NCBI GenBank assembly: GCA_019449415.1
Contig: JAGRPP010000015.1
Location: forward strand, 124,001-188,000
DNA from: Geothrix sp.
GTDB lineage: Bacteria; Acidobacteriota; Holophagae; Holophagales; Holophagaceae
Direction of reading: 5' to 3'
Length of the DNA stretch: 64,000 bases
Shown here: piece by piece, positions 17,373-24,585 of the stretch
How the letters are laid out: the number at the start of each line of letters is the position of its first letter
How positions within the stretch are numbered: the first letter of the stretch is position 1
Notes under the pieces: generated by a model
Seen by the model: the letters and a program-made list of their open reading frames with translations, nothing else
Databases searched by the model: none
What the model was told of the DNA's origin: nothing
Made by a program: the position numbers and the translations under genes

Positions 17373-19367
17373 ATGCCCAACCGCCTTTCCGAAAGCCTGA
17401 GCCCCTATCTCCTCCAGCACGCCCACAACCCCGTCGACTGGTTTCCCTGGGGCGAAGATGCCCTGGCGCGGGCCCGGGGTGAACAGAAACCGATCTTCCT
17501 CAGCATCGGCTACAGCGCCTGTCACTGGTGTCATGTCATGGAGCGGGAGAGCTTCGAGAACCCGGCCGTGGCCGAGGTGCTGAACGCGAACTTCGTGAGC
17601 ATCAAGGTGGACCGGGAGGAGCGGCCGGACCTGGACGACCTCTACATGGACGCCGTGCAGACGCTCACGGGCCGGGGCGGCTGGCCCATGAGCGTCTGGC
17701 TCACGCCAGAGCTGGAGCCCTTCTATGGCGGCACCTACTTCCCGCCGGAATCGCGCGGGGGCATGCCGGGCTTCATCCCGCTGCTCACCCGCATTGCCGA
17801 GGCCTGGCGGGAGGACCGCCCGGGCGTGCTGACCCAGGCCCGCAGCCTGGCCGGGGAACTGCAACGCCAAGCCGCCGTCGAGGCCGGGGCGCACCGGCCT
17901 GGCGACGAGGTGATCGAGGCGGCGCTCGCCCAGCTCCGGCAGGGCTTCGACGCCCGCTGGGGCGGCTTCGGCCCGGCCCCGAAGTTCCCCCAGCACATGG
18001 CCGTGGAGCTGATCCTGGCGCGGGGCACCGCGGCGGATCAGGCCATGGCACTCCGCACGCTGGACGCCATGTGGGAAGGCGGCATGTACGACCACCTGGG
18101 CGGTGGCTTCGCCCGCTACAGCGTGGATGGCCAGTGGCTGGTGCCCCACTTCGAGAAGATGCTCTACGACAATGCCCAGCTGGCCGCCTGCTACCTCTCG
18201 GCCTTCCAGGCCACCGGCGAGGCCCGCTACGGTCAGGTGGCCCGGGAGACCCTGGACTACCTGCTGCGGGACCTGCGCGATCCCAGCGGGGGCTTCCACT
18301 CCAGCGAGGATGCGGACAGCGAGGGCGAGGAGGGGAAGTTCTACGCCTTCACGCCGGCGGAGGTGCGCGAGGCGCTGGGGCCGGAGGATGGCGCGCGGTT
18401 CTGCGCGGCCTATGGCATCACGGAGGCCGGGACCTTCGAGCATGGCCGGAGCGTGGTGCATCGCTTCTCCCGGGCCAAGACGGACGACCTTCCCGAGGAC
18501 GAGGATCGGGCCCTGCGGGATCGGCTGCGGCTCTGGCGGGACCGCCGGGTGCGACCGGGCAAGGACGACAAGATCCTGGCCTCCTGGAATGGCCTCGCCC
18601 TGTCGGCGCTGGCCCGGGGTTTCCAGGTGCTGGGCGATCCCCGGTACCTGGAGGCGGCCCAGGCCTGCGCCGCCTTCCTGCGCCGGGAACTCTGGCGGGA
18701 GGGCCGCCTGCTGCGGGTGTGGCGCCAGGGACGGGCGCACACGCCCGGCTTCCTGGAAGACGGCGCCGCCGTGGTGGAAGGCCTAGTGGATCTCTATGAA
18801 GCCGGCTTCGATCCGGCCTGGCTGCGCTGGGCGGAGGCCCTGGCCGAAGAACTGCTGGCCCGCTTCCAGGATCCTGCGGAAGGGGGTTTCTTCAGCACCG
18901 AAGAAGGCCAGGCCGACCTGATCTTCCGGCAGAAGCCGGGCTTCGACAACGCCGTGCCCAGCGGCAACACCCTGGCCGCCCGGGCCTTCATGCGGTTGTC
19001 GCGGCACCTGCAGCGCGAGGATTTCCGCCTGGCGGCCGAGGGCGTCTTCCGCTGCTTCGGCCCCTGGCTGGCGCGGGCCCCCAGGGCCTTCCTGGGCCTG
19101 CTGGGCGCCCTGGACCTGGCCCTGCGGGAAGCCCTGGAGGTGGCCGTGTCCGGCGATCCGGCCAGCGACTCCGTGCAGGCCCTGCTGGCGGAAGTCCACC
19201 GCCGCCATCTGCCCGGCCGGGTGATCTCGGCTTCGGCGGATCAATTGCTGCCCCTCCACGAGGACCGGGGCTTCCCGGAAGGAACGGCGCTCGCCTTCGT
19301 GTGCCGCGGACAGACCTGCGCGGTACCCGTCACGACGCCCCTGGAGCTGGCCACGCTGCTGAGGTGA
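17373..19367 (+). CDS. YyaL-type protein: DUF255 thioredoxin-like domain plus (alpha/alpha)6 domain
   Basis: The 664-residue product belongs to the widespread YyaL / spermatogenesis-associated protein 20 family. Residues 1-170 form a thioredoxin-like domain with CHWCHVM in place of CxxC, preceded by [13 protein letters not shown]. The rest is an (alpha/alpha)6 barrel like N-acylglucosamine 2-epimerase, with [16 protein letters not shown] and [10 protein letters not shown] blocks. The biochemical function is not established. The frame is open from 17280, but ATG 17373 has a GGAG site and begins the conserved [13 protein letters not shown]. It is divergent from ffh. Confidence 0.92.
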   Translation: MPNRLSESLSPYLLQHAHNPVDWFPWGEDALARARGEQKPIFLSIGYSACHWCHVMERESFENPAVAEVLNANFVSIKVDREERPDLDDLYMDAVQTLTGRGGWPMSVWLTPELEPFYGGTYFPPESRGGMPGFIPLLTRIAEAWREDRPGVLTQARSLAGELQRQAAVEAGAHRPGDEVIEAALAQLRQGFDARWGGFGPAPKFPQHMAVELILARGTAADQAMALRTLDAMWEGGMYDHLGGGFARYSVDGQWLVPHFEKMLYDNAQLAACYLSAFQATGEARYGQVARETLDYLLRDLRDPSGGFHSSEDADSEGEEGKFYAFTPAEVREALGPEDGARFCAAYGITEAGTFEHGRSVVHRFSRAKTDDLPEDEDRALRDRLRLWRDRRVRPGKDDKILASWNGLALSALARGFQVLGDPRYLEAAQACAAFLRRELWREGRLLRVWRQGRAHTPGFLEDGAAVVEGLVDLYEAGFDPAWLRWAEALAEELLARFQDPAEGGFFSTEEGQADLIFRQKPGFDNAVPSGNTLAARAFMRLSRHLQREDFRLAAEGVFRCFGPWLARAPRAFLGLLGALDLALREALEVAVSGDPASDSVQALLAEVHRRHLPGRVISASADQLLPLHEDRGFPEGTALAFVCRGQTCAVPVTTPLELATLLR

Positions 19368-19500
19368 GTGGTTGCAGGGGGTTGTGATCCTGACCCCGCG
19401 ACAGGGCCGCTACACTGGGTCCCTTCGCGCGGAAATCCGCGGAACCCGGTGCCCGCCTGGCGCCGGCAAGCGGCGCAGCGATCACGCATAAGGGGCTGCC

Positions 19501-21228
19501 ATGAAGACCTTCGGTTTCAAGATCGACCCGCTGACGGGCGAGGAATACTACGAGGTCTTGGTCCGGGGCCGCCAGGTCCTGAATGACCCCCATCTGAACA
19601 AGGCCTCGGCCTTCACCAAGGAAGAGCGCCTGAGCCTGGGGCTCGACGGCATGCTCCGGCCCGGCATCTCGACCCTGGATTCCCAGCTGGACCGCACCTA
19701 CGAAGCCTTCCAGCGCAAGACTGACGACCTGGAGCGCTACATCTACCTCACGGGCCTCCAGGACCGGAACGAAGTGCTGTTCTATCGGCTGTTGATGGAT
19801 CACCTGGACGAGATGGTGCCCATCATCTACACCCCCACCGTGGGCCAGGCCTGCCTCCAGCTGAGCCACATCCAGCGGCGCTACCGGGGCATCTACATCA
19901 CGCCCGAAAACATCGGGAACATCGACCAGATCTTCCAGGGACTCTCCCAGCCGCAGGTGAATCTCATCGTGGTGACGGATGGCGAGCGCATCCTGGGCCT
20001 GGGCGACCTGGGCTCGGATGGCATGGGCATCCCCGTGGGCAAGGTGAGCCTCTATGTGGCCGCGGGCGGCGTACACCCCGGCGTCTGCCTGCCCGTCACT
20101 CTGGATGTGGGCACCAACAACCCCCGCCTGCTGGAGGACCCGCTCTACCTGGGCATCCGCAAGCCCCGCCTCCGGGGGGCGGAGTACGAAGAGCTGGTGG
20201 AGAAGTTCGTCCTCGGCGTGAAGCGCAACTTCCCAGGGGCCCTGCTGCAGTGGGAGGACTTCGCCAAGCAGACGGCCTTCAAGAACCTCGACCGCTACCG
20301 TGAGCGCATCCTCTCCTTCAACGACGACATCCAGGGCACGGGCTCCACGGCGCTCGCGGCGCTGATGACGGCCATGCGGATCAAGAAGAGCCGCTTCCAG
20401 GACGAGCGCTATGTGATCGTGGGCATGGGCCAGGCCGGGACGGGCATCGCCATGAACATCCGCGCGGCGCTCAAGGAGGAGGGGCTCTCCGATGCGGAGG
20501 CCCGCCAGCGGATCTTCGCGGTGGACATGCAGGGCCTGCTCATTGAGGGCGACCCGCTGCTGGAAGGGCCGCAGATGCCGCTGGCCCAGTGCCGCTCCGC
20601 GGTGGAGGGCTGGCAGCTGGACGATCCCTCCCGCATCGGCCTTCAGGATGTGGTGCGCAACGCCCATCCCTCTGTGCTCATCGGCGTCACGGCCCAGTCG
20701 AATCTCTTCAGCGAGGCCATCCTGGCGGAGACCGCCAAGCACTCGGAACGCCCCATCGTTCTGGCCCTGTCGAACCCCACCCACAAGTGCGAGTGCTCGC
20801 CTGAGGCCGTGTGGAAGGCCACGAACGGCAAGGGCCTGGTCGCCACGGGCAGCCCCTTCGCGCCGGTGAACTGGAATGGCCGGATGCTCCAGACCTCCCA
20901 GTGCAACAACATGTACATCTTCCCCGGCGTGGGCCTGGGGGCTTTGGTGTGCAAGGCGTCGCGGATCACCGACGGCATGTTCCTGGCGGCCAGCAAGGCC
21001 ATCAGCGCCTTCGTGACTCCCGATCAGGAGGCCACGGGCCTGCTGCTGCCGGAAATGAAGGACATCCGGAAGGTGTCGCTCGCCGTGGCCAAGGCCGTGA
21101 GCATCGAGGCCCGCCAGGCGGGTCTGGGGCGCCTGCTGGACGACGACCAGCTCGAAGCAATCCTCACCAAGGCCCAGTGGGAGCCTCACTACACCGCCTA
21201 CCGCCCCGGAGCCATCGCCCGGAACTAG
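19501..21228 (+). CDS. maeA: NAD-dependent malic enzyme (large, eukaryotic/SfcA type)
   Basis: The enzyme converts malate to pyruvate and CO2. The 575-residue length and the blocks RNEVLFYRLL, YTPTVGQAC, GLGDLGSDGMGIPVGK and FNDDIQGTG identify the large malic enzyme class. VGMGQAGTGIA is the Rossmann dinucleotide loop. Cofactor preference for NAD is assumed from the class and was not tested. The start is preceded by a GGGG-type site. The 133 bases before it hold no gene, and TACACT at 19412-19417 could be a -10 box without a convincing -35. A UUCG-loop terminator lies at 21362-21384. Confidence 0.93.
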   Translation: MKTFGFKIDPLTGEEYYEVLVRGRQVLNDPHLNKASAFTKEERLSLGLDGMLRPGISTLDSQLDRTYEAFQRKTDDLERYIYLTGLQDRNEVLFYRLLMDHLDEMVPIIYTPTVGQACLQLSHIQRRYRGIYITPENIGNIDQIFQGLSQPQVNLIVVTDGERILGLGDLGSDGMGIPVGKVSLYVAAGGVHPGVCLPVTLDVGTNNPRLLEDPLYLGIRKPRLRGAEYEELVEKFVLGVKRNFPGALLQWEDFAKQTAFKNLDRYRERILSFNDDIQGTGSTALAALMTAMRIKKSRFQDERYVIVGMGQAGTGIAMNIRAALKEEGLSDAEARQRIFAVDMQGLLIEGDPLLEGPQMPLAQCRSAVEGWQLDDPSRIGLQDVVRNAHPSVLIGVTAQSNLFSEAILAETAKHSERPIVLALSNPTHKCECSPEAVWKATNGKGLVATGSPFAPVNWNGRMLQTSQCNNMYIFPGVGLGALVCKASRITDGMFLAASKAISAFVTPDQEATGLLLPEMKDIRKVSLAVAKAVSIEARQAGLGRLLDDDQLEAILTKAQWEPHYTAYRPGAIARN

Positions 21229-21361
21229 AACGGCCTCTTTTCCCCTTGAGAGGTTGCAGCCACGGCCTAGCCTGGGGGCGGGAAGAGACTCTCTTTCCTC
21301 CCTCGGGGCGACCGTTTTCGCCAGCCCCTTCCGGCCAACGATCCATTCGGCCGAGACTCCT

Positions 21362-21384
21362 GGGCACCCTTCGGGGTGCCCTTT
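21362..21384 (+). terminator. Intrinsic terminator after the malic enzyme gene
   Basis: GGGCACCC (21362-21369) and GGGTGCCC (21374-21381) form a perfect 8-bp stem with a TTCG tetraloop, followed by a short TTT. The stable loop makes it a likely terminator. The rest of the 300-bp gap 21229-21528 holds only the BlaI promoter and operator near its 3' end; I see no gene. Confidence 0.7.
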
Positions 21385-21471
21385 CCATGCTCCGGGGGGC
21401 CTGTGCCCTGATTCGGCCGGGCCAGCCAGGGCCTGCCCGGCATTCCTGGTCCTGTCTGGTTTGTTTCTGGA

Positions 21472-21519
21472 TTGACAGCGGGAAGGATCTACACAAAATT
21501 GTCTACACCATCTTGTGTA
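21472..21519 (+). promoter_or_regulatory. Promoter and probable operator of the BlaI-type repressor operon
   Basis: TTGACA at 21472-21477 is a perfect -35 box. CAAAAT at 21494-21499 is a fair -10 with 16-bp spacing. TACACAA (21490-21496) and TTGTGTA (21513-21519) form a 7-bp inverted repeat, and TGTCTACA lies between them. BlaI/MecI operators are built from TACA/TGTA dyads, and this one overlaps the -10, so it should allow autorepression by the gene that starts at 21529. Confidence 0.65.
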
Positions 21520-21528
21520 AGAGGTCCC

Positions 21529-21903
21529 ATGAAGCGTCCCGTCAAGCCGACTGAAGTGGAGCTCAAACTCCTGCGCATCCTGTGGGAGCTGGGCCCGGCC
21601 ACGGTCAAGGAGGTCCATGCCTACCTGAGCCGCCGGGAGGATTACGCCTACACCGGCGTGCTGCGGATGTTCCAGGTGATGCTGGAGAAGGGCCTGGTGA
21701 CCCGGGACGAGAGTCAGCGCAGCCATGTCTACGCGCCTGCCCAGAGCCGGGCGGCCACGGAGGGCGGTCTGGTGGCGGACCTGACCGAGCGGCTGTTCGG
21801 AGGATCGGCCGCGGCGCTGGTGCTCGCGGCCCTCCGCTCCGGATCCGTCAGCCCCGAAGAAAAGAACCGCATCCGGGAAATGCTGGGAGGGGAGGAGCGA
21901 TGA
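21529..21903 (+). CDS. BlaI/MecI family transcriptional repressor
   Basis: The 124-residue protein has the BlaI winged-helix domain: PTEVELKLLRILWELGPATVK near the start, VHAYLSRREDYAYTGVLRMFQ as the recognition region, and MLEKGLVTR as the wing strand. The C-terminal half is the helical dimerisation part, which in classical BlaI is the target of proteolysis when a BlaR1-type sensor signals. Its stop overlaps the next start (ATGA), a membrane M56 protease, so the two form an operon. The promoter just upstream carries a dyad fitting a BlaI operator, so it probably represses itself. No beta-lactamase gene lies nearby. Confidence 0.92.
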   Translation: MKRPVKPTEVELKLLRILWELGPATVKEVHAYLSRREDYAYTGVLRMFQVMLEKGLVTRDESQRSHVYAPAQSRAATEGGLVADLTERLFGGSAAALVLAALRSGSVSPEEKNRIREMLGGEER

Positions 21904-23645
21904 CCGCCATCATCCAGATCCTGGGTTGGTCCCTCGTTCATTCGCTCTGGCAGGGCTGTCTGCTGGTGCTGCTGGCGGCGGCGGGCGGCCTCTTCCTGCG
22001 GGGCCGCTCGCGCCACGCCTTGAATGGCCTGGTCCTGTTCCTCTGCCTGGCGATGCCGGCGGGCACGGCCTGGCGGTTCCACCGCCCCGCGCCGAGCGGG
22101 CCGGGGCAGGGCGTCAGGGAGCTTCAGATCCTGGAGACGCCCACCGTCCACCGTGCTTCGACGATGGTCATGGCCCCTCCGCTGCTGACCCGCCTGGAAG
22201 CGGCCCTTCAGCCCCGGCTGCCGGTACTGGTGGCGCTCTGGGCGCTGGGGGCCGGCCTCATGGCCGTGCGCCTGGGCGGAGGCTTTGCGCTCAGCCTGCG
22301 CTGGAGGCGGCAGGGAACCCCGGCCTCTCTCGAATGGCAGGCTGTGGTGGAGGCGCTGACCGAACGGATGGGCCTGCGTCGCTCCGTCCGCCTGCTCCTG
22401 ACGAGGCGGGGCGACACGCCCATGGCCCTCGGCCTGTGGAAGCCCGTGGTGCTGGTTCCGGCAGCCCTGCTCACCAGCCTGCCCCCGGCCTATCTGGAGG
22501 CGCTCCTGGCCCATGAGCTGGCCCATGTGCACCGCCTGGACTACCTCGGCAACCTGCTTCAGGGCCTCGCCGAGACGCTGCTCTTCTTCCATCCCGCCGT
22601 CTGGTGGCTTTCGGCCCGGATCCGGGCCGAACGCGAGGAACTCGCCGACGACCTGGCGGCCCGGAGCCTCGGCGATCCGCGGCGCCTGGCCCTGGCCCTC
22701 AATGCGCTGGACGACCTCCAGCCCGCCCTTCCATCCCCGCTGTTCCCGGCCCTTGCGGCCCGAGGAGGACATTTGCTCACGCGCATCGAACGGCTGCTCA
22801 CGCCCAGGCCCGTCACGAGCTTCCATGGGGGGCTTCTCAGCCTCCTCCTGATCCCCTGCGCGGTGGTGGCCCTGCGGGCGGCCGCTCCGGCGACGCCTCC
22901 CATCGGAGCCCCGGCCGAGGTGGTGGCCCAGCTGGATGCCCTTGCGATCCGCGAAGGCGTAGATCCCCAGCTGCTCCGCAGCATGGCCTGGGTGGAGAGC
23001 GGCTTCAACGCAGCGGCCAAAAGCCCGCAGGGGGCTCTGGGCCTGCTGCAGGTCATGCCCGACACAGCCCGGGCCTATGGTGCGAAGGACCTGAACGATC
23101 CCGCCCAGGTCATGGCGGCCGGAGCGAAGTACCTGCGCTTTCTCCTGGACCGCTACCAGGGGGATGTCGCGAAGGCCGTGGCGGCCTACAACTGTGGTGA
23201 AAGGGCCCTGGAGGAAGGGCGCATCACGGACGAGGCGACCCGCTACCGCGCCCTGGTGATGGATGTGCTGGCCGCCAAGGCCGTGCAGGCTGAGGCGCCG
23301 CTGGCGGATGGGGAAGTTCAAGGTGTCCTCCGACGCAGTGGGGACAAGCTGACGATCCAGCTGCGGGCCCGGGCGCAGGGGAACCTGAAGGTGGATCTGG
23401 TGCCAGCAGAGAAGTCGGGTGACGGCGGCGTCATCCAGATCGGGGAGATCCACCCCGATGGAAGCCATCCGGTCCGACCCTGGATGGACTTCACGCCGAG
23501 GATTGTCCTGGACGGCTCCAAGATTGGGGCGAGCCTGCGGATTAAGGGCGAGGATCCCGGCACAGGCTGGAAGGGCGAGACCCGGGTGTCGCTGGACGCC
23601 CCCTGGAAGACCTTCAGCTTCCAGATGGAACCACCGAAGCTGTGA
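21900..23645 (+). CDS. BlaR1-like M56 membrane metalloprotease fused to a lytic transglycosylase (SLT) domain
   Basis: The 581-residue protein has three N-terminal membrane helices (about residues 5-30, 38-57 and 104-130), an M56 zinc site HELAH at residues 205-209 with Glu246/247 downstream, and a fourth helix at about 310-328. This is the BlaR1 plan, with the protease cytoplasmic. Where BlaR1 carries a penicillin-binding sensor, this protein has an SLT transglycosylase domain (about 345-455) with the catalytic Glu366 in VESGFN, then GALGLLQVMP and AYNCGE. A beta-rich C-terminal domain (470-581) is unrecognised. The SLT part should be periplasmic and touch murein. It may sense or cut peptidoglycan and cleave the co-encoded BlaI-type repressor. 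Confidence 0.88.
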   Translation: MTAIIQILGWSLVHSLWQGCLLVLLAAAGGLFLRGRSRHALNGLVLFLCLAMPAGTAWRFHRPAPSGPGQGVRELQILETPTVHRASTMVMAPPLLTRLEAALQPRLPVLVALWALGAGLMAVRLGGGFALSLRWRRQGTPASLEWQAVVEALTERMGLRRSVRLLLTRRGDTPMALGLWKPVVLVPAALLTSLPPAYLEALLAHELAHVHRLDYLGNLLQGLAETLLFFHPAVWWLSARIRAEREELADDLAARSLGDPRRLALALNALDDLQPALPSPLFPALAARGGHLLTRIERLLTPRPVTSFHGGLLSLLLIPCAVVALRAAAPATPPIGAPAEVVAQLDALAIREGVDPQLLRSMAWVESGFNAAAKSPQGALGLLQVMPDTARAYGAKDLNDPAQVMAAGAKYLRFLLDRYQGDVAKAVAAYNCGERALEEGRITDEATRYRALVMDVLAAKAVQAEAPLADGEVQGVLRRSGDKLTIQLRARAQGNLKVDLVPAEKSGDGGVIQIGEIHPDGSHPVRPWMDFTPRIVLDGSKIGASLRIKGEDPGTGWKGETRVSLDAPWKTFSFQMEPPKL

Positions 23646-23657
23646 TCTCCAGTCGGT

Positions 23658-23694
23658 ACGCAGAAAGGCCCGGCGTCGCCGGGCCTTTCTGCGT
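23658..23694. terminator. Bidirectional terminator
   Basis: Arms 23658-23674 and 23678-23694 pair perfectly over 17 bp around a GTC loop and contain AAAGGCCCGGC/GCCGGGCCTTT. It ends the BlaI/M56 operon on the plus strand and the small gene at 23706-23906 on the minus strand. Confidence 0.85.
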
Positions 23695-23705
23695 CAGGAG
23701 CGAAT

Positions 23706-23906
23706 TCAGGCAGCGGCGATGCGACGGCTCCGGTGCATCACTTCGGCTTCGAGTTCGGCTTCGAGGGCCTGGACCTGGCGGAGCACGGCCAAGCCGCGCG
23801 GCGAGCTGCTCATCTGGTGCTCAAGCTGGTTGAAGACTTCGTGCAGCCGCTCGGCCGTGGTCCAAAAGGCTGGGTTGTGCTGTCGGGCGGCAGTGTCCAT
23901 GTGCAT
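23706..23906 (-). CDS. Small helical protein, unknown function
   Basis: This 66-residue frame has a GGAG site five bases before the ATG and a strong terminator 12 bp after its stop, so it looks like an independent gene. The product begins MHMDTAARQH and continues as one or two amphipathic helices rich in Glu, Leu and Arg (VLRQVQALEAELEAEVMH), suggesting a coiled coil. There is no signal peptide. I recognise no family. The 160 bp upstream are AT-rich, unlike the surroundings, and hold several TGTCATG sites, which suggests regulated expression. Confidence 0.5.
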   Translation of the reverse strand: MHMDTAARQHNPAFWTTAERLHEVFNQLEHQMSSSPRGLAVLRQVQALEAELEAEVMHRSRRIAAA

Positions 23907-23968
23907 GGCGGCTCCGTGTGCTTCCTGGACATCATGATCGTCATTGCGGATGACTTAGGCTAGTGATG

Positions 23969-24051
23969 GACATCACAAGAAATGTCATGAGTTACGAAGT
24001 TTTTTGTCATGATTCGCATGACAATTTCCGAAGACCTTGAAAAACATGACA
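23969..24051 (-). promoter_or_regulatory. Cluster of TGTCATG/CATGACA sites upstream of the small gene
   Basis: Within this AT-rich stretch, TGTCATG occurs at 23983-23989 and 24005-24011, and CATGACA at 24017-24023 and 24045-24051. The middle two form a perfect dyad TGTCATG-N5-CATGACA. GACAT-N8-ATGTC at 23969-23986 is another inverted pair. This density is far above chance for a 7-mer in 80 bases and suggests binding of a dimeric regulator. Confidence 0.6.
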
Positions 24052-24072
24052 TTCAGGTCGTTATAGACCCGA

Positions 24073-24585
24073 TCAGGCCCGGCCCGGGGCCGGCAGACCC
24101 CGGGTCGCCAAGAGATGACCGATGGCCACGGCGGCCGCATCTGCCGCGTCGGCGGCCAGGGGCTCCTTCAAGTTCAGCAGGGTCATTACCATCTTCCCCA
24201 CCTGGCTCTTGTCCGCCCACCCGTAGCCGCTGACAGCCTTCTTCACCTGCATGGGGTTGTAGTCGCCCACGGGCAGCCCGTGCAGGGCCGCCGTGAGCAG
24301 GATGCCCCCGCGGATCTGGCCCAGCTTCAGGGCCGTGGCGGCGTTCTTCTCCACGAAGGGGGACTCCACGGCCATGAAGCCGGGGTGGTGGGCGGCGATG
24401 GCCTCCGCCAGCCGTTCATGGATGTGCAGAGCCCGTTGGTCGAAATCCGCGCCCCGGGGATTGCGGATGACGCCGGCCTCCACCAGGGACATCCGCGAGC
24501 CAAAGCGCTCCACCACGGCCCAGCCGCAGGCCAGGGAGCCCGGATCCACGCCCAGACAGCGCACGGGCGATGGGGCGACGATCAT
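24073..24585 (-). CDS. ruvC: Holliday junction endonuclease RuvC
   Basis: RuvC resolves Holliday junctions made during recombination, together with RuvAB. The 170-residue length is standard. The catalytic acidic residues can be placed in LGVDPGS near the N-terminus, AVESPFV in the middle and the C-terminal DAADAAAVAIGH. The NPMQVKKAVSGYG block is also typical. Its ATG overlaps the rnr stop by four bases (ATGA), so the two are co-translated. ruvA and ruvB are not in the window. Confidence 0.95.
   Translation of the reverse strand: MIVAPSPVRCLGVDPGSLACGWAVVERFGSRMSLVEAGVIRNPRGADFDQRALHIHERLAEAIAAHHPGFMAVESPFVEKNAATALKLGQIRGGILLTAALHGLPVGDYNPMQVKKAVSGYGWADKSQVGKMVMTLLNLKEPLAADAADAAAVAIGHLLATRGLPAPGRA

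Noticed and set aside
14423-17380. A 985-codon minus-strand frame that spans ffh and the TPR gene
   Set aside because: Its first half is a shadow of ffh in another frame. Only the part after the GTG at 15910 is real, as the TPR protein.
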